DNA of 64,000 nt from CAVVMA01 sp963830715 (GCA_963830715.1 CAWHNS010000024.1:62001-126000); one strand, 5' to 3'. Shown: positions 1 to 10,552, counted from the stretch's first letter. Notes: generated by a model not told the origin, from the sequence alone. Program-made: numbers and translations.

Positions 1-2
1 AT

Positions 3-572
3 CTCGGCGCGGACGTCGTGGCGCACAACTTCTTTCTGCCCGCCTGCGCTATCGGCCGGTTCGATTCGGGCGTTGCCAGCCATATCTACAATGAGGCGCG
101 TTTCGATAGCATCCAGGAGCAGTCCTACGTCGAGCTGCTGCTGAATCTGCTCGCGCTGGACTTCGGCCCGCTCGACGAGATGCTCGATCGGGCGATCGAT
201 TCGCCGCTCGTCCCGTTCTCGGCCCATCGACGGATCTTCGAGGGCGGACTCAAGCGGATTCGCGGATGGGATCGCGTGATGAGAGCATTGACGGGATTCG
301 ACGATATCGATCGGGCCGACGCCGAACTCTTCTCCGGCGCGTCGTGCGAGGCGATCGCGGGGTTGATGGACCGCGCTGCGGAAGCTCCGGTGCATCGGTT
401 CGATCCGATGGGCGAGCAGGCGATCCGGCGCGCGACGGCGTCACGGCGCAGTCTCCAGCGGCTCGGCCGAATCAGTCCGGCGGCTCGCAAGAGCGCGCGG
501 GAACTGTCAGCCCGGATGCTCGCTGATCTGCGCGCGCATCTGCGCGAGACGCCGTTCCGCTTGCCAGGCTGA
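3..572 (+). CDS. 3' end of an unrecognised gene (partial)
   Basis: The frame is open from the left edge of the window with no stop before a TGA ending at 572, so the gene starts outside. The visible 189 residues are soluble, mostly helical and rich in Arg, Ala and Leu, with no membrane segment. I see no catalytic motif that I can name. Codon use (strong G/C third positions) matches the housekeeping genes further right, so it is probably a native gene. The next gene lies on the opposite strand and converges with it across about 40 bp. Function unknown; it could be a glycosyltransferase or regulatory C-terminus, but nothing visible decides this. Confidence 0.6.
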   Translation, partial: LGADVVAHNFFLPACAIGRFDSGVASHIYNEARFDSIQEQSYVELLLNLLALDFGPLDEMLDRAIDSPLVPFSAHRRIFEGGLKRIRGWDRVMRALTGFDDIDRADAELFSGASCEAIAGLMDRAAEAPVHRFDPMGEQAIRRATASRRSLQRLGRISPAARKSARELSARMLADLRAHLRETPFRLPG

Positions 573-615
573 ACATTGAACCGTTTTCCGGATGCCTCCG
601 GTCGATCCCGTAGCG

Positions 616-1423
616 CTAGGCGTAAAGCGCGCTCGGCTGCACCCCCGATCGATAGATGGTGCTTGACAGCACCAGGCGCGGGACCGGCGCGCAGTTCTTC
701 GCTGGCGCATGCAGCAGCAGCGGATGCGTCAGCAGAACGTCGCCGGCCTCGCCTGTCATTTCCACTACGCGGAGTTCGACATCGTCGAAGCTTGCGCTGC
801 TCTCCATGAACTGCCGCACGCGGTCGGCCGTCCCATCCGGGGCGCACAATGCCTTCATCCACGGACAAGTGCGAATCAGCGCCTTGCGCGCATCCGCCGA
901 GTGCAGCCGCTCGCCGCTTTCCTTGTGAGCGAGGTCCTGCACGAGCCGATGTGACCCCGCGACAAAAACGGTCCCGCCGCCTCCGGGAGACAATTTTGCC
1001 AAACACGTGAAGAGGCGCGCGGCAAAGAGTCTCTTGAGACGAAGACGAGGACGGCGCCGGAAAATCCAGATGCCAACTCTGGCGCGGAACGTCCCATCGT
1101 CCGCCGGACTCCGGAAAAACAACCAGCAACGAGCCCCATCGCTCCGGCCGCTGCCAGTTACCGCGCCCCAGGAGATCATCGAGCGCCTCGCAGACGGCCG
1201 GGCTCCCAATCTGCGCAAAAGTCGCGGACCTGGGCAAATCGTGAGTTCCCATGATGCGCCGTGCTTGCCATGTCTCGGGGGCATCGGGGCGCACTGCATA
1301 TCGCCGGCGGAGGGCTTCCCAGACGCAATCGCACATCTCGCGGGCGTCCCCGGAAGCTATCGCGCCGGGGAGGCGGAGTACGCCGCAACGATCGAATTCG
1401 TCCCGCTGTTCAGGTGTCAACAT
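616..1423 (-). CDS. Phytanoyl-CoA dioxygenase (PhyH) family protein, frameshifted
   Basis: The start is the ATG whose codon ends at 1423, giving MLTPEQRDEFDRCGVLRLPG, a typical PhyH N-terminus. The first half contains WHLDFPAP, whose HxD supplies two of the three Fe(II) ligands. The second half, in another frame, reads GGGGTVFVAGSHRL and later DVLLTHPLLLHA with a following Arg, giving the distal His and the 2-oxoglutarate-binding Arg. The frame changes once, near 1010-1050. Allowing one indel gives a protein of about 268 residues, normal for this family of 2-oxoglutarate/Fe(II) hydroxylases acting on small lipophilic substrates. Substrate unknown. Whether the indel is a sequencing error or real decay cannot be told; all catalytic residues survive. 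Confidence 0.8.
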
Positions 1424-1746
1424 CGCTAACGCTCCTCTTCCTGCCGATAAAATCAAAACGCCCCGTGCATGCCCGGCCGGCAATGCAATCCAAAACCGGA
1501 CAAACACGGAGCGTCTCCGTGCAGCAGGCGCGCATCCGATCGATCGGATACGGGCACAGGTATCTGGCAAAAAATGATAGCAGGGCCCGGCAGCCGCATC
1601 AAACGAGTGCGAGTCACCATCGCAAGTGATCGTGGTGGCAAGCCACCGGTGAAACGGATGAGAGTGGGGATCTGTGGATTGTACACTGGCGGCGATGTGA
1701 GCGGGGGAGCCTTTCGTCCGCAACGCTTCTGCTAAAATAGCGACGC
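1424..1746. other. Intergenic stretch without a recognisable gene
   Basis: This 323-bp stretch separates the leftward PhyH gene from the rightward NTPase gene, so it must hold two divergent promoters. The only short open frames here are low-quality and look like translated noise. An AT-rich patch (GCTAAAATAG) lies just before the 1747 start. I see no RNA gene or strong repeat. Confidence 0.4.
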
Positions 1747-4700
1747 ATGGATAGGAACCCGCGCGACAACAGCGAGCAGCGCGAGCCCGCGCGCGCCGCT
1801 GCCGTCAAGGAACTACCGCATTTTCCCTGGTCCGATCCTGGCGTCCGAATGGAGGCGCAGTCACCCTCGACTTCGATGGGTATCTGCCCGATCCAGAGAA
1901 CGCCAAGGCTGTGCGAATTAACCCCAATCTTGTGCGGCTCCCGGAAATCGGTGCGAAACGCTTCTTGGTGTTATTGGGTGAACCAGGCATTGGCAAAACA
2001 GACGCTCTGAACTCAGAGCGCAAGGCAATCGAAGAAGAGGCGGCGCGCTCCGGAGACCTTATCGAGTGGGTCGAACTTCAGGCGTACGGCAGCACGGAGC
2101 AGCTTGACCGAGATGTGTTCGAGGGAGGCGCGTTCCGAGCGTGGCTGGCCTCCGATAGGAACCTGCATCTGTTTCTGGACAGCTTCGATGAGTGCCAGTT
2201 GCTGATCCTGAACCTCGCCTCGTTTCTGGTCGAGAAATTCAAACGCAAGCGGTATCCGGCCGAGCGGCTGCGTCTTCGGATCGCTTGCCGTACTGCCGAA
2301 TGGCCCACGGCATTGAGTGGCAGGCTGTCCGCACTTTGGCCGGAGGACGAGATTGGCATCTACGAACTTGCACCGCTACGGCGACGCGACGTTCGCCTCT
2401 CCGCCGAGCAAATCGGTCTGCATCCTGACGACTTTCTGACGGCAATTTCGAAAGCCGATGTAGTTCCTCTCGCGATTAGGCCCGTAACCCTGAAGTTCTT
2501 GCTGACGCAATTCGCGCAGGATGGAAAACTTCCATCCAGCAAGATCGACCTCTATCTCCGCGGCTGCGAGCTCTTAGCGCAGGAGACGAGCCCGACTCGC
2601 CGGATGGCGGCGTTGGAAGGGGACATCACCGCGGGTCAACGCTTGCTGGTGGCTGCTCGGATTGCAGCCGCAAGCTTCTTCTGCAATCGACCAACGATTC
2701 TGACTGTCGCGGACTCCTCGTCGCGCGAGGCGCGCGACCTGTGCATAGAGGACCTGGTTGGCGGACGGGAAGGAGACGATAGCCGCGCCTTTGACGTGGG
2801 CAAAGCCGAGATTGAGGAGTCGCTTCGAACCGGGCTGTTCAGTTCGCGAGGACCCGGTCGGCTCGGATTTTCGCACCAGACGTACGGCGAGTTCTTGGCA
2901 GCCCACTACCTGGCCGTCCGGCAGACCCCGCTCGTTCAGGTCCTCGCTCTCGTCACGCAAGTAGAGGGAGAGCGCCGGGTCGTAGTTCCTCAACTGCGGG
3001 AGGTGGTGGGTTGGCTGGCCACGATGCGAGCCGATTTGTTCGACGTACTGGCAGGGGATGACCCGGGCGCCTTGCTCGCCAGTGACGTTGGGGTGCGCGG
3101 CGCCGATGGGTGCGCGAAGCTCGTCACCTCTTTGATTGCTGCGATCCAGGGAGGGCTCGAGCACGACGTTTGGCGGGATTTTCGCCGACATTATCACAAG
3201 CTGTCACACCCCCAGCTTGCCGGGCAGGTTGCGGCCTGTTATCGCGGATCGGTCAGCAAACTTCATGGCCCGCCGCGTCGCAATCGAAATTGCCGAACGA
3301 TGCAAAGTGCGCGAACTGGCCCCGGATCTGCTGCGATTGGCGATTGACGATTCTGAACGCGACGAACTTCGTTCGCATGCCGTTTCAGCCTTGGCGGATT
3401 GTGGCGATTCGTCCTCGCTGAATTCGATCAAGTCATGGCTATTGAGCCCCGGAGCCCGGCGGCGAGCGATGAGCTTCGAGGCAAAGCGTTGCGGCTCCTT
3501 TGGCCCTGCGAATGACCGCTGGCGCTTTGGTCGCCCCCAAAGAAGAGCATTATGTCGGAGCGTATCAGCTCTTTCTGGACACACAGATTGCGCCGGTCTT
3601 GGCGGCCGGCGACTTGCCGATTGCACTCGCCTGGGCCGAGCGCCAGCCTGCCACGCCGGGTTCACGCTTTAGCGTTGAACGCTTAATTGACAAGATTTTT
3701 GTGAAGGCATGGAGCCATCTTGACGACAAGTCGATAGCCGACGCATTCGCATCCGCTGCGCTGCCGAGGCTGAAGGCTCGCTATTCGCTGATTTCGCTCG
3801 CGGGGTTCGGCGATGAGAGTACCCACCTGAAGGAGTTGCTCAACAGCGACCACGAGCGACGGCGCTTGCTCGGCCTGGCTCTACTCTCCCGTATCTCTGA
3901 TGACGATGACAACGCTGTCATGCCGGTGCTCAGCCTTTTTCGCGCGCAGGACGTTCCATGGCTCCTGACGCAGCTACGTGCGGCGGCACTGCCGGCTCAG
4001 ACGATCCTTGCGCGAGTGATCAAATTCACTTTCGACCCGCTGGATTCCGCTCAGTTTGAGCTGGTCTACGAGGAGGCCCAGCGGACCACCGCGCTGGAAA
4101 AGGAGGTAGGGGGATTTTGGAGGCCGATCGCGCTCAGTTCCCCCGAAGCGAAAGCTCTCAGAGAGCAATATCTGAGTCACCTGGAGATCCTACAAGGCGC
4201 GAGCCGTAGAGAAGTTGAGACCCAGCAAGAATTTGAAGTCCAGACCTACGTCGCAGACCAGTTGGATCGGTTTGACACGGGAGACTTCGATGCTTGGTGG
4301 CGAATCAACCACGCACTTGCGTATCAGCCGAACGCGGCCCCGCACATCCTTCAGAGCGATCTCCGCGAGTTGCCCGGCTGGAGCACGCTTGATGACGCTA
4401 CCAGAACAAGAATCATCGCGACGGCACCCGTTTATCTGGAGTCCGGCGATCCGCGAACCTCGGAATGGCTCGGTAAGGGCGAGCTCCGGTACGAACTCGT
4501 CTCCGGATACCGTGCTCTGCGCCTGCTCAAGCTTGAGGCGCCCGACGCATTTCAACGGCTCTCGCCCGCAGTGTGCCGGCCCGTTGGACGCCCGCTATCT
4601 TTTCTTGGCCGAGTTTCGGCGAGGAGGAACAGGAAGTTCAGCGCGAGCTCGGAAGGATAGCCTATGCGGAAGCCGCGGAATGCGTGGTAGACACCGCGAT

Positions 4701-6012
4701 TCAACTGATCGAGGGCGATGAGCAGGGCAGGCTGGCCCAAATCGCCTTCGTCTGCGACTTACTGCGCGGCGCGGCGGGCGAGTCGCTCTGGTCTGCCTTG
4801 CAGAAGATCCTCGACGCGGCGAAGCTCACGCCTGAACAAGAAGGTTACCTCTGGTCTATGCTTCTTGGAGCGGGAGTCGAGCGGGCGCGCGATCATGCGC
4901 TGCAGTTTGTAACGATCCCGCCGCCGACCGAAGGACAGCCAAGGCAGCGGTCGTTGGTCGCGGCCAGGGAATTACTTATACACGGCGACCATGCCGCTTG
5001 GAGTCAGGTGTGGCGCGCGATCGATGCCGATAAGGATTTCGGCAAGCATGTTATGCTTGCGTTGTGCGGCAACGGCATCGTAGGCCAGCCTGCGGCACTC
5101 GGTGAGCTCAACGAGGACGACCTTGCCGACCTATTCATCTGGTTGGAAGCCCAGTTCCCGCACAAACTCGATCCGCACCACGACGGCGCCTATTACGAGA
5201 CTCCCCGCGATTCGATCGTCTCCCTGCGTGACAGCCTGCTTCAACGGCTGAAGGCGAAAGCCTCAGAGCGCGCGTGTTCCGCGATCGAAAGAATAATCAG
5301 GGTTTATCCCGAACTTGGCTGGTTGCAAGTAATACTGATCGACACAAGAGAAGGTTCGCGGCGGGTGACTTGGAGACCTCCCGATCCGGCCACTTTCTCC
5401 GAACTGATCGGAAGCGACGAAAAACGTCTCGTCAGGAACGGTGACGAGTTGCTGTCAGTCATCCAAGATGCCTTGAGTCGCCTCCAGGAAAAGCTGAGAG
5501 CGGAGACGCCGCGCGCAAGATTCCTCTGGGATGAGTCTAGCAAAAAGCCCAAGGACGAGAGTGCCTTATCTGACTACGTCAAGGCCTCGTTAGAAGACGA
5601 CCTGAAGGCGCGCGGGGTCATGGTGGGGCGCGAGATCGAAATTTATCCGAGCGAGCGCGGCCGAGGAGCGTCGGTGGACATACACGTCGACGCGGTTATT
5701 CGCCGACGCGGTGAAGATCCCGACCGCGTTAAGACGATCATCGAGGTAAAGGGGTGCTGGAACGAGAAAGTGAAGACCGACATGAAGGTCCAACTCGTGG
5801 ATGACTACTTGGCTCATTCCGATTGCAGGCACGGCCTGTATCTTGTCGGCTGGTTCGGACGGGATCGCTGGATCAAATCCGATTATAGGCGCAGGCGGGT
5901 TCCGTTCCCGACCCGCGACGAGGCACAACGTTTTTTTGATAATCAGGCTCGCGACCTTTCGGTGGATAGCCGCAAAATCGCGGCCGCTGTCCTCGACTTC
6001 AGCCTACCCTGA
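1747..6012 (+). CDS. NACHT/STAND-like NTPase with C-terminal PD-(D/E)XK nuclease domain, multiply frameshifted
   Basis: Four overlapping reading frames join into one protein of about 1,420 residues. The N-terminal part has a Walker A motif (LGEPGIGKTDA, near residue 75), a NACHT-like Walker B (LFLDSFDEC) and an arginine sensor (IACRTAEWP). The middle is a long helical, HEAT-like region. The C-terminal 150 residues contain VDIHVDAVI followed by KTIIEVKGCWN, the D...ExK signature of a PD-(D/E)XK nuclease. Known STAND NTPases with nuclease effectors (Avs, bNACHT types) are antiphage proteins; Avs nucleases are usually N-terminal, so this order is less usual. Single-base shifts are needed near 1840, 3225, 3442, 3503 and 4585. 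The gene stands alone between PhyH and topA. It may be a decayed defence gene or an intact gene with assembly errors. The defence role is inference from domain content. Confidence 0.72.
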
Positions 6013-6140
6013 CGGCGACCGATCCGTTCCGGGTTGCCGACCCTATCGTCATTTGGGATGCCAGATGACGACGGCGTCGTCAGATGCTCGGGTCATGCCG
6101 CGCGGCATCGACCTGCGCGGCTTGCTCGGGAAGAGCTTTT

Positions 6141-6202
6141 ACCACCAGACACAAAGGCACTACGGAAGAGAAGTCTTCTTCGTGGCTTTGCGCCTTTGTG
6201 GT
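6141..6202. repeat. Imperfect inverted repeat / hairpin between convergent genes
   Basis: The arms run from ACCACCAGACACAAAGGC to GCCTTTGTGGT with a GAAGTCTTC-type centre, so both strands can fold into a long stem. It lies between the stop of the NTPase gene (6012) and the convergent topA stop (6230). It could act as a bidirectional terminator, but the CACAAAGGC...GCCTTTGTG layout also resembles dispersed palindromic repeats seen in several environmental genomes. Function not decided. Confidence 0.45.
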
Positions 6203-6229
6203 TAAGCGTCTTCCGGCATTATCGAGGGT

Positions 6230-8542
6230 TCACGCCGGGGCGGGAGGTGGCGGGGCGGGGGCGGGTTCGCTGGGGCGCGGGACGCGGTAGCCGCAGCCTT
6301 CCTTCGGGCATTGCCATCGCACGCCCTCGCGCTTGCTGGTCTTCTCGACCATGTAGAGATTGCCGCAACTCGGGCACGGCTCCGCGACCACGCGATCCCA
6401 ACTCGCGAACTTGCACTGCGGATAGCGGCTGCATCCGAAGAACAGCTTGCCGCGTTTGCTGCGCCGTTCGAGGACCTCGCCTTCCTTGCATTCAGGGCAC
6501 TTGACCCCGGTGCCGGTCGGCTTCGCGTTGAGGCGCTTGATACCGTCGCACTCCGGATACCCCGAGCATCCCAGGAACTCGCCGAAGCGCGAGCGCCGGC
6601 GCACCATCGGCTTGCCGCACTTGTCGCACACTTCGTCGGTGACCGAGACGGTGGGCGCGCGCGGCGTGATCTTGCCCTGATCGTCGCGCCCGAACTCCAT
6701 CGTGTTGGTGCATCCGGGATAGTTCGAACATCCGAGGAACTCCCCGTTGCGTCCCCACTTGATGACCATCATGCCGCCGTCGCGTTCGCACTTGATGTCG
6801 GTCGGCATCCCGGTGCGTTTTACCTCCGGCATCTTCTTGGCGGCCTCGCCCAGCCGCTTCTCGAAGCTGTCGTAAAAGCGCCGCAGGGTCGTGACCCAGT
6901 TCTCGCGGCCTTCCTCGACCTCGTCGAGATGCTCTTCGAGTTGCGCGGTGAAACCGACCTCGAGGATGTCCGGAAAGGCGATCACCAGCATGTCGCTCAC
7001 GACCCGGCCGAGAGTGGTGGGGCGGATGCGCTTGCTCTGGTCCTCTTCGACATACTCACGGTTCAGGATGCTGGTCATGATACTGGCGTAGGTCGAAGGG
7101 CGGCCGATTCCCTTCTCTTCAAGCTCCTTGATAAGGGTCGCCTGCGTGAAGCGCGGCGGCGGCTGCGTGAAATGCTGCTCGGGAATGAATCCGAGCAGCT
7201 TGAGCAGGTCGCCTTCGTTGAGGGCCGGCAGCGTCTCCGCGTCTTCGTCCTCGGGCTCGTCCCGTCCCTCGGTGTACACGCGCATGAAGCCGTCGAACTT
7301 CACGACCTGTCCCGTGGCGCGGAAGATCGCGTCGGCGGACTCGATATCGATCGTGGTGCGGTCGTAGACCGCGGGGTTCATCTGGCTGGATACGAAACGG
7401 TTGAAGATAAGCGTATAGAGCGCCAGCGCGTCCTTGTCGAGATAGGGCGCCAGCGATTCGGGATCGCGCTCGAGGGCGGTCGGGCGGATCGCCTCGTGCG
7501 CCTCCTGCGCCGACTTGGAGGATTTGTAGATGTTGGCGGCGGCGGGCAGGTACTGAGGCCCGTAGCGTTTGGCGATATACTCCCGCGCCGCGGCAAGCGC
7601 CGCGTCCGAGACCCGCGGCGAGTCGGTGCGCATATAAGTGATAAGGCCGATCGCTCCCTGGTCGCCGAGCTCGACGCCCTCGTACAGGCTCTGTGCGATC
7701 TTCATGGTCCGGGACGGCGAGAAGTAAAGCTTGCGCGAGGCTTCCTGCTGCAATCGCGAGGTGATGAACGGCGGCGTGGGAGTGCGGCGGACCTCCTTGC
7801 GCTCGATCTTGACGACCTTGAAGGGCGCCGATTCGCAGGCTGCGATGATCGCGCGCGCCTCGCTCTCCGGCAGCTTGTACGACTTGTTGTCGATACGCTG
7901 GGCGCCGTGGCTGTAGAGCCGGGCCTTGAACGGCGGCGGATTCGGCCCCTCCAGATTGGCGTCGAGGGTCCAATATTCCTCGGCGCGGAACGCCTCGCGC
8001 TCCTTCTCGCGCTCGACGATGATTCGGAGCGCGACCGATTGGACGCGGCCGGCGCTTATCCCACGCTTCACCTTGTCCCACAGGAGCGGGCTTATCTGGT
8101 ATCCGACGAGGCGATCGAGCACGCGGCGGGCCTGCTGCGCCTCGTAGAGGGTCTGGTTCAGCGGGACGGGCCTGGCGATAGCCTCCTTCACGGCCGGGGC
8201 GGTGATCTCGTGGAGCAGGATCCGCTGGACGTCCCCGCGAACCTTGCCGAGCCGGTCCGCGATATGGAATGCGATCGCCTCGCCCTCGCGATCGGGGTCG
8301 GTTGCGAGCAGAATCTTCAGCTTGCCCTTGGCGGCGTGCTTTATCTGCTCGATTACCTTCGCCTTGCCCGGGATTACGTGGTACTCGGGCTTGAAATCAT
8401 GCTCCAAATCGACGCCGAGCTTGCTCTTGGGCAGGTCCATCACATGGCCTACCGAAGGGGTCACCTCGTAGTCGGAGCCAAGATAGCGTTTGATTGTTTT
8501 CGCCTTGGCAGGCGATTCTACGATGACCAGATTCTTTGCCAC
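6230..8542 (-). CDS. topA: DNA topoisomerase I (type IA)
   Basis: It relaxes negative supercoils by cutting one DNA strand through a 5'-phosphotyrosine. I chose the GTG whose codon ends at 8542 (protein begins VAKNLVIVESPAKAKTI) because GGGAGGAT lies just upstream of it; an upstream GTG at 8572 would add ten unlikely residues. The Toprim domain is at residues 1-120 with TDPDREGE. The catalytic tyrosine is in LITYMRTDS (about residue 293). The C-terminus carries four Cys4 zinc ribbons, each with the GCSxYPxC type spacing or close to it. The length of about 770 residues is normal. dprA lies 56 bp upstream on the same strand, a pairing common in bacteria. No frame problems are seen across 2.3 kb, unlike many accessory genes here. 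Confidence 0.97.
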   Translation of the reverse strand: MAKNLVIVESPAKAKTIKRYLGSDYEVTPSVGHVMDLPKSKLGVDLEHDFKPEYHVIPGKAKVIEQIKHAAKGKLKILLATDPDREGEAIAFHIADRLGKVRGDVQRILLHEITAPAVKEAIARPVPLNQTLYEAQQARRVLDRLVGYQISPLLWDKVKRGISAGRVQSVALRIIVEREKEREAFRAEEYWTLDANLEGPNPPPFKARLYSHGAQRIDNKSYKLPESEARAIIAACESAPFKVVKIERKEVRRTPTPPFITSRLQQEASRKLYFSPSRTMKIAQSLYEGVELGDQGAIGLITYMRTDSPRVSDAALAAAREYIAKRYGPQYLPAAANIYKSSKSAQEAHEAIRPTALERDPESLAPYLDKDALALYTLIFNRFVSSQMNPAVYDRTTIDIESADAIFRATGQVVKFDGFMRVYTEGRDEPEDEDAETLPALNEGDLLKLLGFIPEQHFTQPPPRFTQATLIKELEEKGIGRPSTYASIMTSILNREYVEEDQSKRIRPTTLGRVVSDMLVIAFPDILEVGFTAQLEEHLDEVEEGRENWVTTLRRFYDSFEKRLGEAAKKMPEVKRTGMPTDIKCERDGGMMVIKWGRNGEFLGCSNYPGCTNTMEFGRDDQGKITPRAPTVSVTDEVCDKCGKPMVRRRSRFGEFLGCSGYPECDGIKRLNAKPTGTGVKCPECKEGEVLERRSKRGKLFFGCSRYPQCKFASWDRVVAEPCPSCGNLYMVEKTSKREGVRWQCPKEGCGYRVPRPSEPAPAPPPPAPA

Positions 8543-8598
8543 TGTATCAAGATCCTCCCGACCCTCCCCCACGATCCGACCAGCATCCTCATATCGTC

Positions 8599-9747
8599 CT
8601 ATAACGAGGCAAGCGAGAATAGCTTACCCGGATGCTGTTGAACCACACCCTGCAATTCAAGTTCCAGCAGAAATGTAAGCACGGTTTTGGCGTCGAGGCC
8701 GCAGCCCTCGATAATAGAGTCAATGTGAAGCTTCTGGTCATCTTTTAGACAATTCAAGATGACTTTAGCAGCTTGTGGCACGGATTGGATAGGAATTTGC
8801 CGCGCTGTCGCGGTTGCCTCAGCTTGGGTCTGTCCGATCCCCGCCCTAATCGGGTGGGAACCCTGAACGAGCTGGGGTGCCAATTCCTCGATAACGTCCT
8901 CGACGCACTCGACCAGCTTGGCCCCCTCTTTGAGAAGCCGATTACTGCCGCGCGATCGGCCTGATAGCGGACTTCCCGGAACTGCGAATACCTGCCGATC
9001 CTGCTCCAGCGCCATCCGTGCCGTGATGAGCGATCCGCTCTTCTCGGCTGCTTCGACGATCACCACCCCAAGCGTCAATCCCGACAGGATGCGATTTCGG
9101 GTGGGGAAGTTCTCTGCGATCGGAGGCGTACCGACCGGCAGTTCGCTCAGCAGCGCGCCGCCGCCCTCCAGGATCGCCTCGGCGAGTTTGCGATGCTCGG
9201 CGGGGTAGATGACGTCGATCCCGCATCCCATGACCGCGATCGTCCTGCCGCCGACTTCGAGCGCCCCGCGATGCGACTCGCCGTCGATGCCGCGGGCGAG
9301 TCCGCTGACCACCGTGAAGCCCTTGGCGACCAGCTCGAATCCGAGCCGCCGCGCCATCCGGAGGCCGGCGTCGCTGGCCGCCCGCGCTCCAACTACTGCG
9401 ACGCAGTGGGTCTCATTCGGGAGCATCGCGCCGCGCAGGAACAGGAACGGCGGAGGATCGGGGATTTGCCGCAGATTGCCGGGGTAATCGGGATCGGACC
9501 ATCGCAGCAATCGCGCGCCGAGGCGCGGAAGTTCGCACAACTCCTTTTCGATCTCGGCGAAGGCGTCGAACTGCCTGATAGAGCTCGCGACCGACCTCGA
9601 CACTCCTGCCTCGACGAGCTGCGCTTCGGGTTGATCGAAGATCCTCTCCGGCGATTGGAACTTCTCGAGCAGGAGCCTCGATATGCGTGGGCCCACGCCC
9701 TTTACCCGCCGCAAGGCCAGCCAATATGCATCCGAAGTGTGCGACAA
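8599..9747 (-). CDS. dprA: DNA-processing protein DprA (DNA uptake/recombination mediator)
   Basis: DprA loads RecA onto incoming single-stranded DNA during natural transformation. The protein (382 residues) starts with a SAM/HhH-like region (VKGVGPRISRLLLEKF). The Rossmann core follows with VAVVGARAASDAG, GLARGIDGESHRGAL, GCGIDVIYPAEH, ENFPTRNRILSGL and VEAAEKSGSLITARMA, all family hallmarks. The C-terminal 60 residues resemble a winged-helix domain. It lies 56 bp upstream of topA on the same strand and is probably co-transcribed with it. Length and motifs are complete. Confidence 0.96.
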   Translation of the reverse strand: MSHTSDAYWLALRRVKGVGPRISRLLLEKFQSPERIFDQPEAQLVEAGVSRSVASSIRQFDAFAEIEKELCELPRLGARLLRWSDPDYPGNLRQIPDPPPFLFLRGAMLPNETHCVAVVGARAASDAGLRMARRLGFELVAKGFTVVSGLARGIDGESHRGALEVGGRTIAVMGCGIDVIYPAEHRKLAEAILEGGGALLSELPVGTPPIAENFPTRNRILSGLTLGVVIVEAAEKSGSLITARMALEQDRQVFAVPGSPLSGRSRGSNRLLKEGAKLVECVEDVIEELAPQLVQGSHPIRAGIGQTQAEATATARQIPIQSVPQAAKVILNCLKDDQKLHIDSIIEGCGLDAKTVLTFLLELELQGVVQQHPGKLFSLASL

Positions 9748-9852
9748 TTCATTCTCGCGGCGCGGCGCCGCCCTCTATTTCAGCCATCCCGAGGTTCGCT
9801 TATAATAAGGACCGCTTAAGTTATCCAGCAGTCAACTGCATGTCAGGTTTTC

Positions 9853-9881
9853 TTGACCCGTCCGTCAGGATCAAATATCTA
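9853..9881 (+). promoter_or_regulatory. Candidate sigma-70-like promoter before the ferritin-like gene
   Basis: TTGACC at 9853 and TATCTA at 9876 are separated by 17 bp, close to the consensus layout, about 110 bp upstream of the ATG at 9992. A second AT-rich element (TATAATAAGG at 9801) is an alternative -10. Predicted from sequence pattern only. Confidence 0.35.
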
Positions 9882-9949
9882 GGACAAGATCGCTTTGTTT
9901 CGGACCTCTCGACCCCGCTTAGCGAACACAAAAAGTCATTCGGCACTAG

Positions 9950-9970
9950 ATCCGGCTTTATGTGCCGGAT
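9950..9970 (+). promoter_or_regulatory. Small perfect hairpin in the leader of the ferritin-like gene
   Basis: ATCCGGC and GCCGGAT form a perfect 7-bp stem around a 7-nt loop (TTTATGT). It ends a few bases before the strong GGAGGAGG ribosome-binding sequence of the gene starting at 9992. It could affect translation or mark an operator. No known riboswitch is recognised. Confidence 0.3.
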
Positions 9971-9991
9971 GAGGGTGGAGGAGGAACGCTA

Positions 9992-10552
9992 ATGGACTTG
10001 GATCGGAACTCGGATATAGAAAAACAAATCCTTATCTTCAGCTTCTATCGCGACGCCGAACTGCGAGGCGCGCGCCTGCTCTTCAACCTGCTGGGCCATA
10101 TTAAGGATGGCGACGCGCAGGTCAAGATGTCCAAGCATCTGGCCGACGAGACCCGCCACGCCTGGCTATGGACCAAGCGTATCGCCGACCTGGGCGGAGT
10201 TCCGATCGCTATCGAAGACGGCTATCAGCGCCGGCTCGGGCTCAGGACCGGCGTGCCGAGGAGCATCATTGACCTGCTCGCGCTGACCGTCGTGGTCGAG
10301 GAGCGGGCGCAGCGGCGCTACATGGCGCACGCCGCGCTCCCGGGCGTCGATGAAGCCACCCTCGAAGTCCTGAAGGCCGTGACCGAGGACGAGAACTGGC
10401 ATCTGGCCTGGATCGAAAAGAAGATGCGCGAGATCGCGGAGGCCGAGGGTTGCGAGCGCCACGCCGAAGAGGCGTTGGAGCGCTATCGCGCGATCGATCG
10501 CGAGGTCTGGGCGACGCTCGCCGCCGACGAGGCCGCGCTCATGCACGCCTGA
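9992..10552 (+). CDS. Ferritin-like di-iron domain protein
   Basis: The start is the ATG at 9992, preceded by GGAGGAGGAAC at good spacing; the frame is open further upstream but without a ribosome-binding site. The 186-residue all-helical protein shows the paired Glu and ExxH pattern of ferritin-like four-helix bundles: an early Glu in YRDAELRG, then ADETRHAW, VVVEERAQRRY and TEDENWHLAW. These are the expected carboxylate and His ligands for two irons. Family members include oxidases, hydroxylases and iron-storage-type proteins; the exact reaction is unknown. It converges with pyrF, overlapping its 3' end by 14 bp. Confidence 0.75.
   Translation: MDLDRNSDIEKQILIFSFYRDAELRGARLLFNLLGHIKDGDAQVKMSKHLADETRHAWLWTKRIADLGGVPIAIEDGYQRRLGLRTGVPRSIIDLLALTVVVEERAQRRYMAHAALPGVDEATLEVLKAVTEDENWHLAWIEKKMREIAEAEGCERHAEEALERYRAIDREVWATLAADEAALMHA

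Noticed and set aside
125..1723. A 532-residue - strand frame spanning the left end
   Set aside because: Only its middle part (1423 to about 1030) is real (PhyH N-terminal half); its two ends are shadow or noise.
6311..8641. A 776-residue open frame on the + strand across topA
   Set aside because: It is the complementary shadow of topA, which has full motifs; the + frame reads as Arg/Ala/Leu-rich noise with no family motif.
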